Source: Chrysoperla carnea (lineage: Eukaryota; Arthropoda; Insecta; Neuroptera; Chrysopidae). From it: a DNA stretch of 64,000 nt. Each line of letters starts with the position of its first letter. Positions within the stretch are counted from its first letter, which is position 1. Positions 62,125 to 64,000 of this stretch are shown here, piece by piece. Below the pieces are notes generated by a model. That model worked only from the letters and a program-made list of their open reading frames with translations. It was not told the DNA's origin and ran no database searches. The position numbers and the translations under genes are program-made. The stretch is taken from contig NC_058339.1 of the NCBI RefSeq assembly GCF_905475395.1, forward strand, positions 92,266,520-92,330,519, read 5' to 3'.

Positions 62125-63246
62125 TTAAATCCGATTTGAATAAAATTTAGTACCAAGAAGGGTTTTGGTTTTTGAAAGGTCAAGTTCGTTAATGACAAAA
62201 ATCGACAGATAAACATGGAGTAAGGGGGCTACACAAAGTACAAAAATTAGAATTTTTTTCAAAATAAAAAATATTTTTGTGTTTTTTTATTTGTTTTATG
62301 CAAAAAAGTACTTTTGCGATTTTTTCTTTAAACGCTTAGTTTTTGAAGCGCTACTTATTTTTTTTACTTGCGTGGTGGAAATTTGACAACACAGACTTAC
62401 AACGAAAATTCGAATTTCAAACTTAGGCTTTGAAGTTATTTCTTAGTGAAGTTTAGTAGATAAATTGGATCATAAATGAAATGAACTATACTAACAAAAA
62501 GAATGTTTACAGTGCTGGAATCACAGCTTCCAGTATAGAGTACAGTGCTGTATTCTTGTACAAACTGCATGACACATTATGATCCTGAAGTAATGATAAC
62601 TGGTTATATCATCAACACCCTATAAGAATTTCACACTGAATGATTCAAATAGCTTTCTATGTATTCTAGATTCTATATTATTATTATGATTATTAGAACA
62701 TGAGTGGGTACATATTGTAAGAGAGTGAATGAGTGCGTTCGATGTTGGTACCTACCACGTTTTGAAGGTACAAAACTCACTTTATAGACTTTCACTGGTC
62801 ACTCACTACATATATAAACCAACTTGATCATAGTTCACCGACCGTGAAAATAGCTTTTTAGGGGTTGTTTATTACTCTAGTGCTAGAATGTAGCAGCTAC
62901 CTAGTTTTTTTTTTATAAAAAAATATCACAACTTGCATATGTGATGGAATTTAAACATCTTTTATTTATTTATTTTTAAAATTAAGTATTCAATTTAAAT
63001 TATTATGGTGATTGAATTCAAATTTACGATAATTCAACATAAAAAAAAGATAGGCAATCATAGGGGCTATCGACAAAAGTGAAAAACTTAAAACTTTGGT
63101 ATAACATGAATAATTTCATAAATTGAAAATTAAAATTAGCTAAACACGGTCACGTTTTGCTGTACTTTTGTCTGATGAATTATTAGTTGCGTAAATAAAA
63201 ATTAGCTCAAGTCGTGAGGAATTCCACAATGCCCAACTCTTGACTA

Positions 63247-63377
63247 AAAACAGGCTAGAGAAATAAAATGATAATTTAATTTCTTTTTATTTATAGGCAA
63301 TTTTATTACAGATATGATGCACAAATTACATAATGAACAAAATGAAATCTTAATATTATTTCTCTAGCCTGTTTTTT
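63247..63377. mobile_element. Small inverted-repeat element with AACAGGCTAGAGAAATAA ends
   Basis: Ends 'aacaggctagagaaataaaa' and 'atatttatttctctagcctgtt' type sequence, inverted, about 130 bp. A single end ('catgctagagaaataatatg') recurs at about 45030 within the DCAF8 region. Confidence 0.7.
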
Positions 63378-63489
63378 CTTAAGCGATACATTTTTTGGCT
63401 GTGAGTCTATTTTTTAGCCATCATGGTAAGCTTGAATTTACTTAATCGAAAGATAATATATTTAAAGTTTATCGATAATTGTAATTCAA

Positions 63490-63590
63490 CGATGGTCATT
63501 TTTGACATCTATTAGGTAGGATAGATGAACATTTGAATCATCAGTACAAAAGCAAAAGAGCCATTTCCTTCGGCAATTCTCTTAAAAATT
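63490..63590. repeat. Dispersed repeat family R2 fragment
   Basis: Shares 'aacgatggtcatttttgac', 'gatgaacatttga' and 'gccatttccttc' with 21093-21190 and 34980-35085. Confidence 0.75.
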
Positions 63591-64000
63591 ATCGTATAAT
63601 GAAAGTGGAAAATTATGTTTGAAGATAAAAGTTTTTGATAGAAAAAACACAAACTTCTGCTAATAAATTCTTAAATGACGAATAAAATATCACAATCAAT
63701 TCTGTATTTTGAATATAATTGAAGAAGCAAACAAGAAAAATAAATGTGAAAAGTGAATAATATTCGATAACGAACAATAGCTACGAACAAATTGACGTTT
63801 ATTATAATTGATGGGCCATTAATGTGCTAATTTCTATTATTTAGAATCTTTGAAAAATAGCATCAGGCAGGCTTGTTATATGGCCTGGCCTCTGTTTGTC
63901 TACATATAATTTACTATGCTTTTTTTTCTATTCAAGTCATATTTCCGAAACTAATTTATAAATTATAACTAGTAAAACGTCCATTTTATTAAAACCAAAA

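Larger units (their letters stand above)
60343..64000. other. POU gene upstream intron or 5' region, repeats
   Basis: No exon that I can support. Holds R1 (60520-60760, reverse), the TTAA-type MITE nested in R2 (61498-62124), a small inverted-repeat element (63247-63377) and an R2 piece (63490-63590). The upstream exon required by the open phase at 60342 may lie here or beyond the window. Confidence 0.6.

Overview
This is insect nuclear DNA: AT-rich, split genes with short GT-AG introns, and about a dozen families of short inverted-repeat transposons. The genes recognised (a DUF229 protein, a CUB/LDLa receptor, PRIM1, TMEM147, DCAF8 and a nubbin/pdm2-type POU factor) are animal genes, and the DUF229 and nubbin-like genes point to an arthropod. 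I cannot name the species. I rebuilt the gene models exon by exon by matching reading phase across splice sites.

Layout. 2077-4896 (-): DUF229 membrane-anchored sulfatase-like protein, 3 exons, 670 aa. 6211-13857 (-): type I receptor with three CUB domains, one LDLa, one membrane span and three cytoplasmic PPxY motifs, 12 exons, 883 aa. 11685-24518 and 24523-38346: two copies of a head-to-tail tandem duplication of about 13 kb. Each copy carries the first two exons of the CUB receptor, a large unrecognised repeat protein, and a complete PRIM1 gene, all on the minus strand. 39058-40556 (+): TMEM147, 3 exons, 227 aa. 42399-46998 (-): DCAF8-like WD40 protein, 6 exons, 684 aa. 46999-55925: gene-poor. 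55926-60342 (-): 3' five exons of a nubbin/pdm2-type POU gene, whose 5' end was not found in the window.

The most unusual content is the duplicated repeat gene (15147-20276 and 28662-33882). It encodes three tandem modules of about 91 aa, each with an R-N-x3-H motif in the setting typical of HEPN/KEN ribonuclease domains. These are followed by two charged helical repeats of about 95 aa and a long TPR-like solenoid. The motif is kept in all six modules although their surroundings differ. Copy B is open for 1393 codons; copy A has one in-frame stop near its C-terminus. I know no described animal protein with this layout. The HEPN assignment is an inference from motif context and needs structure prediction.

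The duplication also gives two apparently intact PRIM1 genes and leaves a second, orphan 5' end of the CUB receptor upstream. Mobile elements date and bound these events: a hAT-type element with a perfect 8-bp target duplication is only in copy B, and the right edge of the duplication falls inside a foldback element.
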